A stretch of DNA of 64,000 bases from Pseudanabaenaceae cyanobacterium SKYG29. Lineage in GTDB: Bacteria > Cyanobacteriota > Cyanobacteriia > Pseudanabaenales > Pseudanabaenaceae. Both the position numbers and the translations under genes were made by a program. Below, piece by piece: positions 20,555 through 30,346 of this stretch; the first letter of the stretch is position 1; each line of letters starts with the position of its first letter. The notes below the pieces were generated by a model. That model was given only the letters and a program-made list of their open reading frames with translations, did not search any database and was not told the origin of the DNA. The stretch lies in NCBI GenBank assembly GCA_025055675.1, contig JANWWT010000004.1, forward strand, positions 1 to 64,000, in the 5' to 3' direction.

Positions 20555-22309
20555 ATGTTAAAGCAGCTGCAGATTGAGAACTTTGCCTTGATCGAAAAGC
20601 TGTCATTATCTCTATTTCCTGGCTTAAATATTCTCACGGGGGAAACGGGTGCCGGTAAGTCCATTATTCTGGATGCCCTCGATTGCGCCCTAGGGGGGAA
20701 AGTCACTAGTCGGGTGATTCGGCGGGGGAGCGATCGTGCGCTAGTGCAGGCTTTTTTTAGCCTGAATCCCAGGGTAGAAAATTGGTTACAAGCAGAAAAT
20801 ATACCCATAGATACTGCTGATTTAGTTTGTAGTAGGGAAATTACTGTCCGATCGAGTCGCAGCAAAGTCAACGGCATAATCGTCAACAAGCAACAAATGC
20901 AAAGTTTACGGGAATTACTCATAGAAATTACGGCGCAGGGGCAGACAGTATTACTAGCCGAGGCAGATAGGCAAAGGGAATGGTTGGACAACCTTGGCGG
21001 TGAGAAATTATTACAAGTGAAAGAGCAGGTAAAGCAGTTATATTATGCTTGGGAGAAAGCCCATCGCACCCTACAGGAACGCAAACACAGAGAACAAACT
21101 CGGCTGCAACAGATTGATATGTTTCAGTACCAACTAAGGGAACTAGATGAGGCAAATTTAGATGACCCCGACGAACTGGCAAAACTGGAACAGGAACGTA
21201 AACGCCTGTCCTATGTCGTCGACTTACAACAACAAAGCTATACCGTCTATCAGCTTCTCTACCAAAACGACGATTACCCCGCCTGTGTGGATTTGCTAGG
21301 ACAAGCGGAACAGATTTTAAGCAAAATGACAACGATCGATGACTCCCTTGTGCCGATTTGGGAAATGGTTCAAAGTGCTCTTACCCAGGTGGAAGAAGCG
21401 GGCAGGCAAATCAACGCCTATGGTTCTAGTCTGGAGACAGACCCCGATCGGTTAGACTATGTGGAAAAACGACTACGGCAATTAAAACAAATCTGTCGCA
21501 AATACGGACCGACACTAACAGATGCCATTGCTAGCGCCCACAAATTGCGGGCATATCTCCACTCTCTGACGGAAGAAGAACAACCGATCGAGGTACTAGA
21601 AGAGCAATTAAAACTAAAAGCAGAGAAACTACAGGCACTAGCTCAAACCTTGACACAGTTAAGGCAAGAGAGTGCCAAGCTCCTAGAAAGAGAAATGATC
21701 AAAGGGTTACAGTCTTTGGCAATGGAAAAAGTGCAATTTGAAGTCCAGATTACTGCTATTCCTCCCACTCCCAGTGGCTGCGACCAAGTGCAGTTTTTAT
21801 TTAGCCCCAATCCTGGAGAACCTCTACAACCCTTGACAGAAATTGCCTCAGGGGGGGAAATGAGTCGGTTTCTACTGGCATTGAAGACCTGTTTTGCTGC
21901 CACTTCCCCTGTTTCTACCCTAGTGTTTGATGAAATTGATGTGGGTGTATCCGGTCGCGTTGCTCAGTCGATTGCCCATCATCTCTATCGCCTCAGCCGC
22001 AGACAGCAAGTCCTGTGTGTTACCCATCAACCGATCGTGGCTGCCATTGCTGACCATCATTTTCACGTTGCCAAACATATTGTTCCAGAGACGACGGAAG
22101 GGGGTAAGACAAAAGAACGCACCTATGTCACCGTGTCTTACCTAGAAGGGGAAAGCCGTAAACAGGAACTAGCCCAGATTGCTGGGGGTATTGATGTCAG
22201 CGACAAACCAAAACGGGGCAGAAAAAAACAGACCGCCTCTGAGAGTGCCCTTGCCTTTGCTGAATCTTTGTTAGAACAAGCCGATCGGTTAAAACTTGCC
22301 CTGGGTTAA
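20555..22309 (+). CDS. recN: DNA repair protein RecN
   Basis: SMC-like ATPase of recombinational double-strand-break repair, 584 residues. Walker A GETGAGKSIILDAL near residue 30, long coiled-coil arms, signature EIASGGEMSRFLLALK and Walker B LVFDEIDVGVSG. ATG at 20555 follows the selO stop by 4 bp and has GGAG close upstream; the frame is open slightly further but those codons lie within selO. The stop codon is only 2 bp from the end of the convergent amiC. Confidence 0.96.
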   Translation: MLKQLQIENFALIEKLSLSLFPGLNILTGETGAGKSIILDALDCALGGKVTSRVIRRGSDRALVQAFFSLNPRVENWLQAENIPIDTADLVCSREITVRSSRSKVNGIIVNKQQMQSLRELLIEITAQGQTVLLAEADRQREWLDNLGGEKLLQVKEQVKQLYYAWEKAHRTLQERKHREQTRLQQIDMFQYQLRELDEANLDDPDELAKLEQERKRLSYVVDLQQQSYTVYQLLYQNDDYPACVDLLGQAEQILSKMTTIDDSLVPIWEMVQSALTQVEEAGRQINAYGSSLETDPDRLDYVEKRLRQLKQICRKYGPTLTDAIASAHKLRAYLHSLTEEEQPIEVLEEQLKLKAEKLQALAQTLTQLRQESAKLLEREMIKGLQSLAMEKVQFEVQITAIPPTPSGCDQVQFLFSPNPGEPLQPLTEIASGGEMSRFLLALKTCFAATSPVSTLVFDEIDVGVSGRVAQSIAHHLYRLSRRQQVLCVTHQPIVAAIADHHFHVAKHIVPETTEGGKTKERTYVTVSYLEGESRKQELAQIAGGIDVSDKPKRGRKKQTASESALAFAESLLEQADRLKLALG

Positions 22310-22311
22310 TT

Positions 22312-23712
22312 TTAGCGGGAGAGAAACTGATGCACTCCCCGAGCAATCCCTTCCCCCAGTTTTTGCTGATAGACAGGATTAGCCAAATTAGCTGCTTCCT
22401 GGGGATTAGTGACAAACCCCGTCTCCACCAGTATCGAAGGCATGGTAGTTCTATGGACAACATAAAAGCGTGCCGACTTTACCCCCCTGTCCCTTGCTCC
22501 TGTGGCTGCAATGACCTCGTTCTGTACCAATTCCGCTAGCTCTCTCCCCAGGCGGGAACCTGGCGCGAAAAAAGTTTCAATGCCGTTGACATGACTAGAT
22601 TGACTAGCCAGAGAATTAGCATGGACACTGACAAAAACATTAGCTCTCACCTGCTCTGCCAACCGCACACGGGGTTCCAAATCAATTTCCACATCCTGGG
22701 TGCGCGTGTAGTAGACTACATGACCCAAACGTTGCAACTCCCGCCCCACAGCTAAACTAATTGCCAGTACCACATCCTTTTCTTGAACACCGTTGGCTAT
22801 AGCCCCGGGGTCTCCCCCCCCATGACCAGGGTCAACCACAACAATCTTTTTTCCCGCTGTCGGCACCACTTCTGGCAGAGGCGCTTGGGAAGAGGGGGGT
22901 ACAACTTTCGGTAGGGGGGGAATAGTAGAAGGACTACTACTGGGAATCAACTCAAGGATAATCTGATTAAAACTCCCACCTTTCCCTTCCCGCATTTGCC
23001 AACCAGGGGAGAGCTTGAACGAAGCAACCACCGCTTCATGCAACTGTGTAACCCGCACGCGCTCGATCGGCACATGGGCTTCCAACACCGACTTACCCCA
23101 ACTAGGGGATAACTGAGCAGGGGAAATGACCAGATTAAAAGTATTAGTGGCGGTATCCTGGCTGCCTGTGACCGTGGTGGGTTGGTCAGCTTGGATGATC
23201 ACCTTGGTCATCCCTTCCACAACAAAGCCCTGTAAATTAGCAACCACCGATCGGCTAGGCAATGGAACAGGTATGGCAGCAGGGCTAGGAGCGGCAGCAG
23301 CCACCGATGGGGAAATAAGCAAGCCCGACTGGGGTTCAAATCTGGTGATCCACTCCCCCGTTTCCCCCGGCAGTAAATCCAAGACAATACGGGTGACATC
23401 TTTATCAAACTGGGCAATGCGCGCCTGCTGCACACCGAATTGATTGACGGGAATGACCGCCTTATGTAGTTCCTTGGGAATAGCCGTGCTAGAGAGGTCA
23501 ATCACTAAACGATCGGGTTCTACTACCCTTTCCATGCGCACCTGGGGATTGCCGTTAATTAACAACAGCAAACCATTTGCTGTGGAGCGCACACCTTGCA
23601 CACGCAAAAGACTACTGACTTGGACAGAGGGCAACTGTGCCTGTATTGACTGAGCTTGGACAATTCCTTGGGAGAGACAACCCGCTAGACACAGCCACGC
23701 CCACTGCTTCAT
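22312..23712 (-). CDS. amiC: N-acetylmuramoyl-L-alanine amidase (AMIN + Amidase_3)
   Basis: Peptidoglycan amidase acting in daughter-cell separation or septal communication. 466 residues: signal peptide (WAWLCLAGCLSQGIVQA), AMIN-type domains in the first half (DRLVIDLSSTAI; DVTRIVLDLLPGE), a Pro/Ser linker and a C-terminal zinc amidase with VVDPGHGGGDPGA, LEPRVRLAEQ, SVHANS and VETGFVTN. ATG at 23712 chosen over TTG at 23721. It follows murI by 16 bp on the same strand, giving a cell-wall pair. Assignment to AmiC rather than AmiA/B is by domain order. Confidence 0.94.
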   Translation of the reverse strand: MKQWAWLCLAGCLSQGIVQAQSIQAQLPSVQVSSLLRVQGVRSTANGLLLLINGNPQVRMERVVEPDRLVIDLSSTAIPKELHKAVIPVNQFGVQQARIAQFDKDVTRIVLDLLPGETGEWITRFEPQSGLLISPSVAAAAPSPAAIPVPLPSRSVVANLQGFVVEGMTKVIIQADQPTTVTGSQDTATNTFNLVISPAQLSPSWGKSVLEAHVPIERVRVTQLHEAVVASFKLSPGWQMREGKGGSFNQIILELIPSSSPSTIPPLPKVVPPSSQAPLPEVVPTAGKKIVVVDPGHGGGDPGAIANGVQEKDVVLAISLAVGRELQRLGHVVYYTRTQDVEIDLEPRVRLAEQVRANVFVSVHANSLASQSSHVNGIETFFAPGSRLGRELAELVQNEVIAATGARDRGVKSARFYVVHRTTMPSILVETGFVTNPQEAANLANPVYQQKLGEGIARGVHQFLSR

Positions 23713-23728
23713 AGAACTCAATTAAACT

Positions 23729-24553
23729 TTACGAAGTTAATCTTACCGTAGAAGGAACCAACTTTGCCACGATCGGAATTTCCCCGAGCCAGCGACTAGC
23801 TAGTTGGGCGAATTGTTCAGGACAACCACTGACATAAAAAGTCGTTCTACCAGGGGCACAGGGATAGGGATGGCTCAACCCCAGCAGAGATAATTCCTGG
23901 AGAGCCGACTGGGTCACAAACACTGCAGGGTCAACTAAGCGCACAGAAGCAGGCAAAATTTCCCTGATTACAGGGGCAAGATGGGGATAGTGGGTACAGC
24001 CAAATACGAGAGTATCAATGTGACGGTCAATGAGAGGATGTAAATAGGAACGAGCAACAGCGATCGTACAGGGGTCAAAGATTCTGCCCTGTTCAATCAA
24101 GGGGACAAATTCGGGACAAGCCACCTGCCACACCCGCGCCCTTCCCTGACTACTCTCTAGGATGGCATCCCGATAGGCATTACTTTTGACAGTAGCGGGG
24201 GTAGCCAACACACCAATCCTTTGCCCCACCTGCACTGCTGCCCTTGCCCCAGGCAAAATTAACCCTAGAATGGGAAAGTCATAGAGGGGGCGGACCACCT
24301 CCAAAGCCAATGCCGAACTGGTATTGCAAGCCATGATCACCATTTTTACCTGTTGGGCAGCAAACCAAGTCAGAATCTCCTGCACAAAAGAAATAATTTC
24401 GCCAGGAGTACGATCCCCGTAGGGCACCCGCGCGGTATCACCAAAGTAGATAACCGACTCCCAGGGCATTTGCCGATAGATTTCCTTTAATACCGTCAGA
24501 CCGCCGACCCCGCTATCAAACACACCAATGGGGAACTGTGGATTATTTCCCAT
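23729..24553 (-). CDS. murI: Glutamate racemase
   Basis: Makes D-glutamate for peptidoglycan. 274 residues with both catalytic cysteine loops: MACNTSSALAL and FGCTHYPHL, and the N-terminal GVFDSGVGGLTVL. It is upstream of amiC. The 139-bp gap to the next gene shows no recognisable site. Confidence 0.97.
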   Translation of the reverse strand: MGNNPQFPIGVFDSGVGGLTVLKEIYRQMPWESVIYFGDTARVPYGDRTPGEIISFVQEILTWFAAQQVKMVIMACNTSSALALEVVRPLYDFPILGLILPGARAAVQVGQRIGVLATPATVKSNAYRDAILESSQGRARVWQVACPEFVPLIEQGRIFDPCTIAVARSYLHPLIDRHIDTLVFGCTHYPHLAPVIREILPASVRLVDPAVFVTQSALQELSLLGLSHPYPCAPGRTTFYVSGCPEQFAQLASRWLGEIPIVAKLVPSTVRLTS

Positions 24554-24692
24554 TCACTGCCTCACGCATCACTGGGAGATAGTAAAGCACATTTTTTTGC
24601 CTGTTTCTACTCCTGCCCTTGCCGAGAGGGGTGCCGAGTCGCAGTTTATGAAGCAAGAAAGGGCGGAATAACAATTCCCAACCCTGCTTGAC

Positions 24693-26003
24693 CTATTTCC
24701 AAATCCGTTCCCAAAAAGGTCGATCGTTATTGACTGGTTTGTATTGGGTGAGCAGAGCCTTCCGCCTCACTTCATCGATATTCCAGTTAGTCAGACGGAC
24801 AAGATTTTTAATTTCTTCCTCCTGTCGTCTACGCACCATCTTTTCGTAGTTACTCTTTTCCTGGCAAGTAATTTCCCCTGGGAAGGGATGATTGAGCACA
24901 TAACGCCCTTGGAATAACTCTTGGTTTCTGGTTGCGCGGAACCGCAAGTCTTCGGGGAAAGTTTGGCGATTATAGCGCAAGTGCAGACGGGTGACAAAGA
25001 CACGATTGGTATCCCAAAATACTCCCGCTTCTTTTAGCTCTTGGGGGGTAAGGGGTTCGGCAGCACAGGGATCACAACTAGCCATATCCCAGGCATACTC
25101 GACGAAGGCAACATTGCGTCCCTCCCTTTGGTGGACGGTTTGAAACATAGCTTTGTAGAACTCAGCAAATTCCTGTTTAATAAACAGGGGCAAGTTAGTA
25201 TCAGTGGGAATTTTCACCGTGCGATAGTTAGTTAATTCTGCCCGCCCCGTGGGGGAAAGGAGATAGACAATCAAATCTTGGTCCCCATTAGCATTGAGCA
25301 TACCTAAACGAATGGGTAACATAAACTTAGGCGATTCGTAGGCGATCAAGAGGGGGCGGAGAAATTGGGAATCAGACTTTGCCAATTCCTGGAGATTCAC
25401 CTTTGCCACAAAAAATTTCATGTTATCCCGAATGTAGGGACGCAATACTTCCCTAGCCCCCACGGGAATTTTATAGCCATTTTCCCGCAACCAAATTTCT
25501 AACCCCGCTGATTCTTTGGCACTCAAAATTAAAATGTCGTACTCTCCCACGGTAAACTTTTCCTCAATTGTCACCCCTAAACTACTAGCCCTATCTTCTT
25601 TACTTCGACTGGCAGCCATGGGGGCAGACATAGTCCGTTCCATCAGCACGATCGGGGCACAGGGGTCAGGGTCAAAATATTCGACTAGCCGCGGGGCAGT
25701 AAAGGCATCTAGGCGATTGATAATGCGAGAATTTCCCACCCGCACTTGCTCTTTTTTAATCACCACAGGTACGGGTACAACGAGGGCAAATTCTTGTACG
25801 TCTCCCCTATAGTCATTTGCCATAGTTAAAATTGTGCGGTTGCCCTCTCTGGCAATAATCACTTGGGAGGCACGGTTAAACAGATTAGCGTCCGCCTTTG
25901 CCACATAAAAACCACAGAACGCCCCTGCCATTGGCATACAACTTAGCCAAGCCAAACAAGCAATGGCAAAAATACCAATTAATTTCCTTGCAAATTGCAT
26001 CAT
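24693..26003 (-). CDS. DUF2330 domain protein, exported
   Basis: A 436-residue protein beginning with a signal peptide (LIGIFAIACLAWLSCMPMAG/AFCGFYVA). The body has features of DUF2330: FCGFYVAKADANLFNRASQV, ANDYRGDVQEFALVVPVPV and YFDPDPC. The cysteines and Asp-Pro motifs are conserved within that family, whose function is unknown. The start MM at 26003 has GGGAGA upstream. The RnfD-like membrane gene is 15 bp upstream on the same strand, so the two probably form an operon. Confidence 0.85.
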   Translation of the reverse strand: MMQFARKLIGIFAIACLAWLSCMPMAGAFCGFYVAKADANLFNRASQVIIAREGNRTILTMANDYRGDVQEFALVVPVPVVIKKEQVRVGNSRIINRLDAFTAPRLVEYFDPDPCAPIVLMERTMSAPMAASRSKEDRASSLGVTIEEKFTVGEYDILILSAKESAGLEIWLRENGYKIPVGAREVLRPYIRDNMKFFVAKVNLQELAKSDSQFLRPLLIAYESPKFMLPIRLGMLNANGDQDLIVYLLSPTGRAELTNYRTVKIPTDTNLPLFIKQEFAEFYKAMFQTVHQREGRNVAFVEYAWDMASCDPCAAEPLTPQELKEAGVFWDTNRVFVTRLHLRYNRQTFPEDLRFRATRNQELFQGRYVLNHPFPGEITCQEKSNYEKMVRRRQEEEIKNLVRLTNWNIDEVRRKALLTQYKPVNNDRPFWERIWK

Positions 26004-26018
26004 AGTTATCTCCCAAAA

Positions 26019-26816
26019 TTACACTAAAACTGCAGACTGATGCCACTGAAACCGCGGTGCCGATTGCAGCCGATCGAGGCAAATTGTTAGGGGTGATACC
26101 AGGAATAAAGCATAGAAAATGCCATCGGTCTGTTGCCCAACAAATTGCAGGATAAATGCCACTACCGCGATTAAACTCGCCCAGAGCATGCGCATACCTG
26201 AACTGTCAGGAATCGATCGGGGGTCAGTAATCATAAACAGGGCAAACAACAATAGGGAACCACTCATCATTTGATGGAGAAACACATCGAAACTCCACCC
26301 CAAGTACATATTTCTTAACAGTAACAGGGAGCCATAGGAGAGGAGAAACAGGCAAGAGGTATCCCATCGCCCCACTTGGCGCAAAACAATTCCCCCCAAG
26401 CCCAGAAAAAGGAGACATAGCCACAGGTCGTTGCCCCACTGTCCAGGGGAAACCCAGGCATCATTTGGCAATAACAGGGTGAGGACAATACCGAAATTAG
26501 CAGGATTAAACCAATGTTTGCCCTCGTAACGAAAAATAAATTTGCTACTAATAGCCAGGACAGAGGCTAAAACAAGAACCCACCACTGATGGGAACGGAG
26601 CAACAAAGTTAAACTCAAGGCAGTAATTGTAGGACTCTTCCAATTAAAGGGTTGTCCCTGCGCCCACAGCCACTGGGTAATCAGGCAGCTGGGCAATACA
26701 GTGAAAACATGCCAGGGGGCTAAACTCCAATCCCGCCCATAAATGCCGCACAATAGGAAGAGAGAAAGAAATAATATTTGGTAGTCCCGCCCCTCTAGTT
26801 GATAATGTTGTGACAT
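26019..26816 (-). CDS. NqrB/RnfD-like integral membrane protein
   Basis: 265 residues with about eight to ten hydrophobic helices. HWFNPANFGIVLTLLL and FMITDPRSIPDSSGMR match conserved elements of the NQR2/RnfD/RnfE family, whose members carry covalent FMN on a Thr in Na+- or H+-pumping complexes. The usual S(T/G)AT flavin-attachment motif is not evident and no other Rnf/Nqr subunit is present, so an electron-transport role is uncertain. Paired with the exported DUF2330 gene downstream. Confidence 0.8.
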   Translation of the reverse strand: MSQHYQLEGRDYQILFLSLFLLCGIYGRDWSLAPWHVFTVLPSCLITQWLWAQGQPFNWKSPTITALSLTLLLRSHQWWVLVLASVLAISSKFIFRYEGKHWFNPANFGIVLTLLLPNDAWVSPGQWGNDLWLCLLFLGLGGIVLRQVGRWDTSCLFLLSYGSLLLLRNMYLGWSFDVFLHQMMSGSLLLFALFMITDPRSIPDSSGMRMLWASLIAVVAFILQFVGQQTDGIFYALFLVSPLTICLDRLQSAPRFQWHQSAVLV

Positions 26817-26895
26817 AGACAGTTCCTACGGTAAACACCCCCTAGGATAGTAGAGGTAAGAGGCAGGGGCGACGCTGTTCGCAAAAGTGTAACAG

Positions 26896-27252
26896 TTATT
26901 CCCAGCGCAATAGACGTTCTAATTGTTGGCGCATTGCTTCAATTTCTGCCTGGCTTGGCTCCGTTTGCCAATCAGTTTTTTCCACGTTAGTCGGAGGGGG
27001 AGTCATCAATTCATTAGACTCAATTACCCGTAATCGGTAGCTGTACTCAGCACAAAATTCCTCTAGCTCCCGCAAATCGATCGCTTCTACTCTGGGGGTA
27101 AAAAAATCCTGGGCCTCCAGCATCAAGCCATAGCGAGTGGCATCATCTTCTGTGGCGAAAGCAACAATCAGGTTTTCGTCATTAACCTTAATACTATAGA
27201 TACCTTCCTGCTCCCCCTCGTTACCAAATAAGAGTACCCAAACTTTGCGCAT
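26896..27252 (-). CDS. DUF3110 domain protein
   Basis: A 118-residue soluble protein of the cyanobacterial and plastid-lineage family DUF3110. WVLLFGNEGEQEGIYSIK, VAFATEDDATRYGLMLEAQ and VEAIDLRELEEFC are characteristic. No function is known. Divergent from exbD with a 49-bp gap that must hold both promoters. Confidence 0.88.
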   Translation of the reverse strand: MRKVWVLLFGNEGEQEGIYSIKVNDENLIVAFATEDDATRYGLMLEAQDFFTPRVEAIDLRELEEFCAEYSYRLRVIESNELMTPPPTNVEKTDWQTEPSQAEIEAMRQQLERLLRWE

Positions 27253-27301
27253 AATTTTCTTAAAACTAGCCTGGAAAATATTGTATCGGTTTGGCTAAAA
27301 T

Positions 27302-27757
27302 ATGACTGAGTTTTCTCTTCCGTCCATGAAGACGCGCTTCGATCATCTATCTACTACCCCCATTGGTATCAACATATTGCCGCTCCTAGATGTTGTACTT
27401 TCTATCTTGGCGTTTTTTGTCTTAGCTTCGGCAGGCTTGGTGACACCAACGCGCTTGGGCATGACTTTGCCTAGGGAGACAAGCAATCCGCAAAAAACTG
27501 TGCCTTTACGATCGGAGCTGTTGATAGTTACCCTAGACAGGGAAGGTAATCCCAGAATTGAGGGAGCGGTAGTGACCAAAGCTGCCCTAGGGACCAAAAT
27601 TAAAACCCATTTCATCAACTATCCCCAGGGCATGGTGGTGCTGAATGCCGAAGATAGTCAAGTCACCTATAAACAATTTGTGGAGTTTTTACAGGAACTC
27701 AAAGCTATAGCAGGAGAGCGAGTGGCAATTGCTACCTCCAGGGCAGTGGAGAAATGA
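27302..27757 (+). CDS. ExbD/TolR-type biopolymer transport protein
   Basis: 151 residues: a short cytoplasmic N-terminus, one membrane helix (INILPLLDVVLSILAFFVLA) holding the conserved Asp of proton-channel ExbD/TolR, and a periplasmic domain ending in AIAT. In characterised systems ExbD works with a pentameric ExbB and TonB to energise outer-membrane import; no ExbB is in the window. The stop overlaps the next ATG by 4 bp (ATGA). Confidence 0.88.
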   Translation: MTEFSLPSMKTRFDHLSTTPIGINILPLLDVVLSILAFFVLASAGLVTPTRLGMTLPRETSNPQKTVPLRSELLIVTLDREGNPRIEGAVVTKAALGTKIKTHFINYPQGMVVLNAEDSQVTYKQFVEFLQELKAIAGERVAIATSRAVEK

Positions 27758-28578
27758 GACAGATTTACTTATCTCTATTGATTTCCCTTGGTTTACATGG
27801 TCTGATTCTGCTGTTTGTACCTAGTCCTTTACCCTGGCGGAAGAACAGCTCTGACCTGGAAATTGTCAGCCTAACTCCTCTAATTGAGCTGACGGAAGAC
27901 AGTCCTTCCTTGCCAGAGTCAGACATTAGTTTGATCCCCCCTATCCAATCCCCTTTAAGTGTACCGCCCCTGGATTTTAGTAGTAAGATTCCCCCACCCC
28001 CCGCTGATTTACCCAGTGACCTATCCTTTGAAAAAATTCCTGAGCCACCCCGTCCAAAATTTAATCCTTCTCCCCCTACTGCTTTGCCACCACCCCCTAG
28101 TTCCCCACCTGCTCAATTAGACATTCCCTTGCCATCAATACCCCCTGCTGCTGCGGAAGTGACTGCGCCTAAACCCTTACCCACTATCGCTCTCGACCCG
28201 GGTGCTTACACTCAGGAATTTGCCAATATCTATGGGGAATTGGTCAGCAAATGTGGCGTAGATAATGTCGTCCGTTTGACTATTCCTGCCCCTGATGAAG
28301 TCGTGTCCCAAGTGAGTGAAACTATTGCTAGTGATGTCCCCTGGCTACCTCCTGTTTACGTGCCCACGGATATTTTAGGGGGGTTAGAAATTGTTATCCC
28401 TGTTACTTTAGTGGTGGAGGGGGATGGTAGTATCAGTCGCCGCCGCTTTATCTCTAGCAATTTAGCTATTATTGATGGCATTATCCTGCAAACGATCGAT
28501 GGCTATGAGGGTAAATTTCCCCCTGCACCAGGGAAGTGTCGCCTGGTAACCACACGATATAAATTTTCAGGCAATTAG
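27754..28578 (+). CDS. TonB-like proline-rich membrane-anchored protein
   Basis: 274 residues: N-terminal helix (IYLSLLISLGLHGLILLFV), a Pro-rich region from about residue 55 to 145 (PPPPADLPSD and similar), then a globular end with VTLVVEGDGSISRRRFISSN and YEGKFPPAPGKC. The order and the final domain resemble TonB, which spans the periplasm. The GLHGLIL segment resembles the SxxxH motif region of TonB helices. Translationally coupled to exbD. It could instead be a cell-envelope protein energised by ExbD in another way. Confidence 0.7.
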   Translation: MRQIYLSLLISLGLHGLILLFVPSPLPWRKNSSDLEIVSLTPLIELTEDSPSLPESDISLIPPIQSPLSVPPLDFSSKIPPPPADLPSDLSFEKIPEPPRPKFNPSPPTALPPPPSSPPAQLDIPLPSIPPAAAEVTAPKPLPTIALDPGAYTQEFANIYGELVSKCGVDNVVRLTIPAPDEVVSQVSETIASDVPWLPPVYVPTDILGGLEIVIPVTLVVEGDGSISRRRFISSNLAIIDGIILQTIDGYEGKFPPAPGKCRLVTTRYKFSGN

Positions 28579-28635
28579 GTTATTGTTTTGCCATTTTTTT
28601 GCTATCTTATTAGGTAAGTTTTATTGGTGAGGAAT

Positions 28636-29064
28636 ATGATTGAACCATCTCCAGTACCCTTGACAGGGAAAGCCCTCCTCCAAAAAATAAAAGAGTGTTC
28701 CCATCTGCCCAAACGAGAACAGGCAAGAATGTGTGGTTACTACTCCAAAAATAGAGTGCGCTTGGTGGAATTTTATGAAGCATCTGTTGCAGCCCGAGGT
28801 ATCGTTCTTAACCCTGAACAATCCCGCGATCGGCGGGGTAGAGAACCCACTCATCGTGTCACCGTTCACAAAAACGGGCAGATAGTCATTGGTGCTACCT
28901 ATACCCAAGCGATGGGACTAAATCCAGGGGATGAATTTGAAATTAAGCTAGGTTACAAGCACATCCATCTACGGCAAATTTCTCCTAACGGTCATAGTGA
29001 CCCTAATGGCAATGCTGAGGCAGAAAATGTTAAACAGGAAGCAAGGAAGAAAGCAGAAGCATGA
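28636..29064 (+). CDS. cyAbrB family transcriptional regulator
   Basis: 142 residues. The C-terminal AbrB/SpoVT-like DNA-binding fold is [18 protein letters not shown] through [18 protein letters not shown]; the N-terminal part ([24 protein letters not shown]) is the segment specific to cyanobacterial AbrB proteins, which regulate carbon/nitrogen balance. ATG at 28636 has GTGAGGA at the right distance; upstream TTG/GTG codons are less likely. Overlaps the TatD gene by 4 bp. Confidence 0.93.
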   Translation: MIEPSPVPLTGKALLQKIKECSHLPKREQARMCGYYSKNRVRLVEFYEASVAARGIVLNPEQSRDRRGREPTHRVTVHKNGQIVIGATYTQAMGLNPGDEFEIKLGYKHIHLRQISPNGHSDPNGNAEAENVKQEARKKAEA

Positions 29065-29885
29065 TGCCCTTGGTTGATACCCATGTCCATATAAATTTCC
29101 CAGAGTTTGTCCCCGATCTGGCGGATGTGCAACAGAGATGGCGGGCAGCGGGTATCACTTACCTTGTCCATTCTTGCGTCCATCCCCGTGAATTTCCCCA
29201 ACTGCAGACTCTTGCCGATCGCTTGCCTGAAGTCTACATTGCGGTAGGTTTGCATCCCCTGGATACGGAGCTAAATCAGACAGGTTGGCGGCAGGAATTG
29301 GGGTTAGAAGTTCTGCGTCTAGCGGGTCAACATCCCAAAGTAGTGGCGATTGGGGAAACGGGTTTGGACTTTTACAAAGCGGCGGGGGGGGAGGCGCAAA
29401 GGCAAGCCTTCTGGACGCAGTTGACGGTGGCGGCAGAGTTAAATTTACCTGTGATTATTCACTGTCGGGAGGCAGCCCAAGCTACGCGGGAATTGATTCG
29501 GGAATTTAATCGTTCTCATCCTGCTGTGCGGGGGGTGATGCACTGTTGGTCAGGTACGCCCGAGGAGACGCGCTGGTTTTTAGATTTAGGTCTCTACATC
29601 AGCTTTAGTGGGATTGTCACCTTCAAAAATGCCCGATCGGTGCAGGAATCAGTGCTAGTTGTACCTGATGACCGGTTGTTGGTAGAGACAGATTGTCCCT
29701 ATCTTGCCCCTGTGCCCTGGCGGGGTAAACGGAATGAGCCGAGCTATGTGGTCAAGGTGGCAGAGAAAGTAGCGGCATTGCGGCAACAGCCCCTAGGGGA
29801 ATTGGCAGCACAAACTACGACTAATGCCTGTAAGTTATTTAACTTACCTTCCCCCGCGACTGATGCAGACAGCATTGTTAGTTGA
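29061..29885 (+). CDS. TatD family metal-dependent hydrolase (DNase)
   Basis: 274 residues, TIM-barrel amidohydrolase-type enzyme. [11 protein letters not shown] supplies the HxH metal ligands, with [25 protein letters not shown] and ETDCPYLAP as further ligand motifs. TatD proteins are 3'-5' exonucleases or quality-control DNases. Coupled to cyAbrB upstream; overlaps scpB downstream. Confidence 0.95.
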   Translation: MMPLVDTHVHINFPEFVPDLADVQQRWRAAGITYLVHSCVHPREFPQLQTLADRLPEVYIAVGLHPLDTELNQTGWRQELGLEVLRLAGQHPKVVAIGETGLDFYKAAGGEAQRQAFWTQLTVAAELNLPVIIHCREAAQATRELIREFNRSHPAVRGVMHCWSGTPEETRWFLDLGLYISFSGIVTFKNARSVQESVLVVPDDRLLVETDCPYLAPVPWRGKRNEPSYVVKVAEKVAALRQQPLGELAAQTTTNACKLFNLPSPATDADSIVS

Positions 29886-30336
29886 GGCAATTTTATATTT
29901 GAAGGGCAAGCCGCTGCCGATTGAGGAAATAGCGGAGATTGCTGGTTGTCCCAAGACGGAAATTGAACAGGCACTTATTGACCTAATGGCAGAGTACAGC
30001 CGGCGGGAGACTGCCCTGGAAATTGGGGAGACTAATGCTGGGTTTTGCCTCCGTCTGCGCCCTGAGTTCGATGATTTGGTGGCTAGGGTCTTGCCTTTGG
30101 CGATCGGCAAAGCTACGTTGCGTACCCTTGCTATTATTGCTCTGAAACATCCTATCAGTCAGGCAGAAGTGGTGGAGTTGCGGGGTTCGGCTGCCTATCA
30201 GCAAATTCAAGAGCTAGTGGAGCAGGGTTTTGTGAAACGCCGTAAACAGTCTGACGGACGTTCCTATTGGTTGACGGTGACGGACAAGTTCCACCAGTAT
30301 TTTGAAATCGACGATCTATCTCAGTTTATGCGTTGA
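29863..30336 (+). CDS. scpB: Segregation and condensation protein B
   Basis: 157 residues of tandem winged-helix fold; works with ScpA and SMC in chromosome condensation. [45 protein letters not shown] and EQGFVKR are typical. I prefer ATG 29863 ([10 protein letters not shown]), 22 bp inside the TatD gene; ATG 29824 is also in frame but adds 13 residues unlike the family. scpA is not in the window. Confidence 0.92.
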   Translation: MQTALLVEAILYLKGKPLPIEEIAEIAGCPKTEIEQALIDLMAEYSRRETALEIGETNAGFCLRLRPEFDDLVARVLPLAIGKATLRTLAIIALKHPISQAEVVELRGSAAYQQIQELVEQGFVKRRKQSDGRSYWLTVTDKFHQYFEIDDLSQFMR

Positions 30337-30346
30337 CAGCTAAAGC

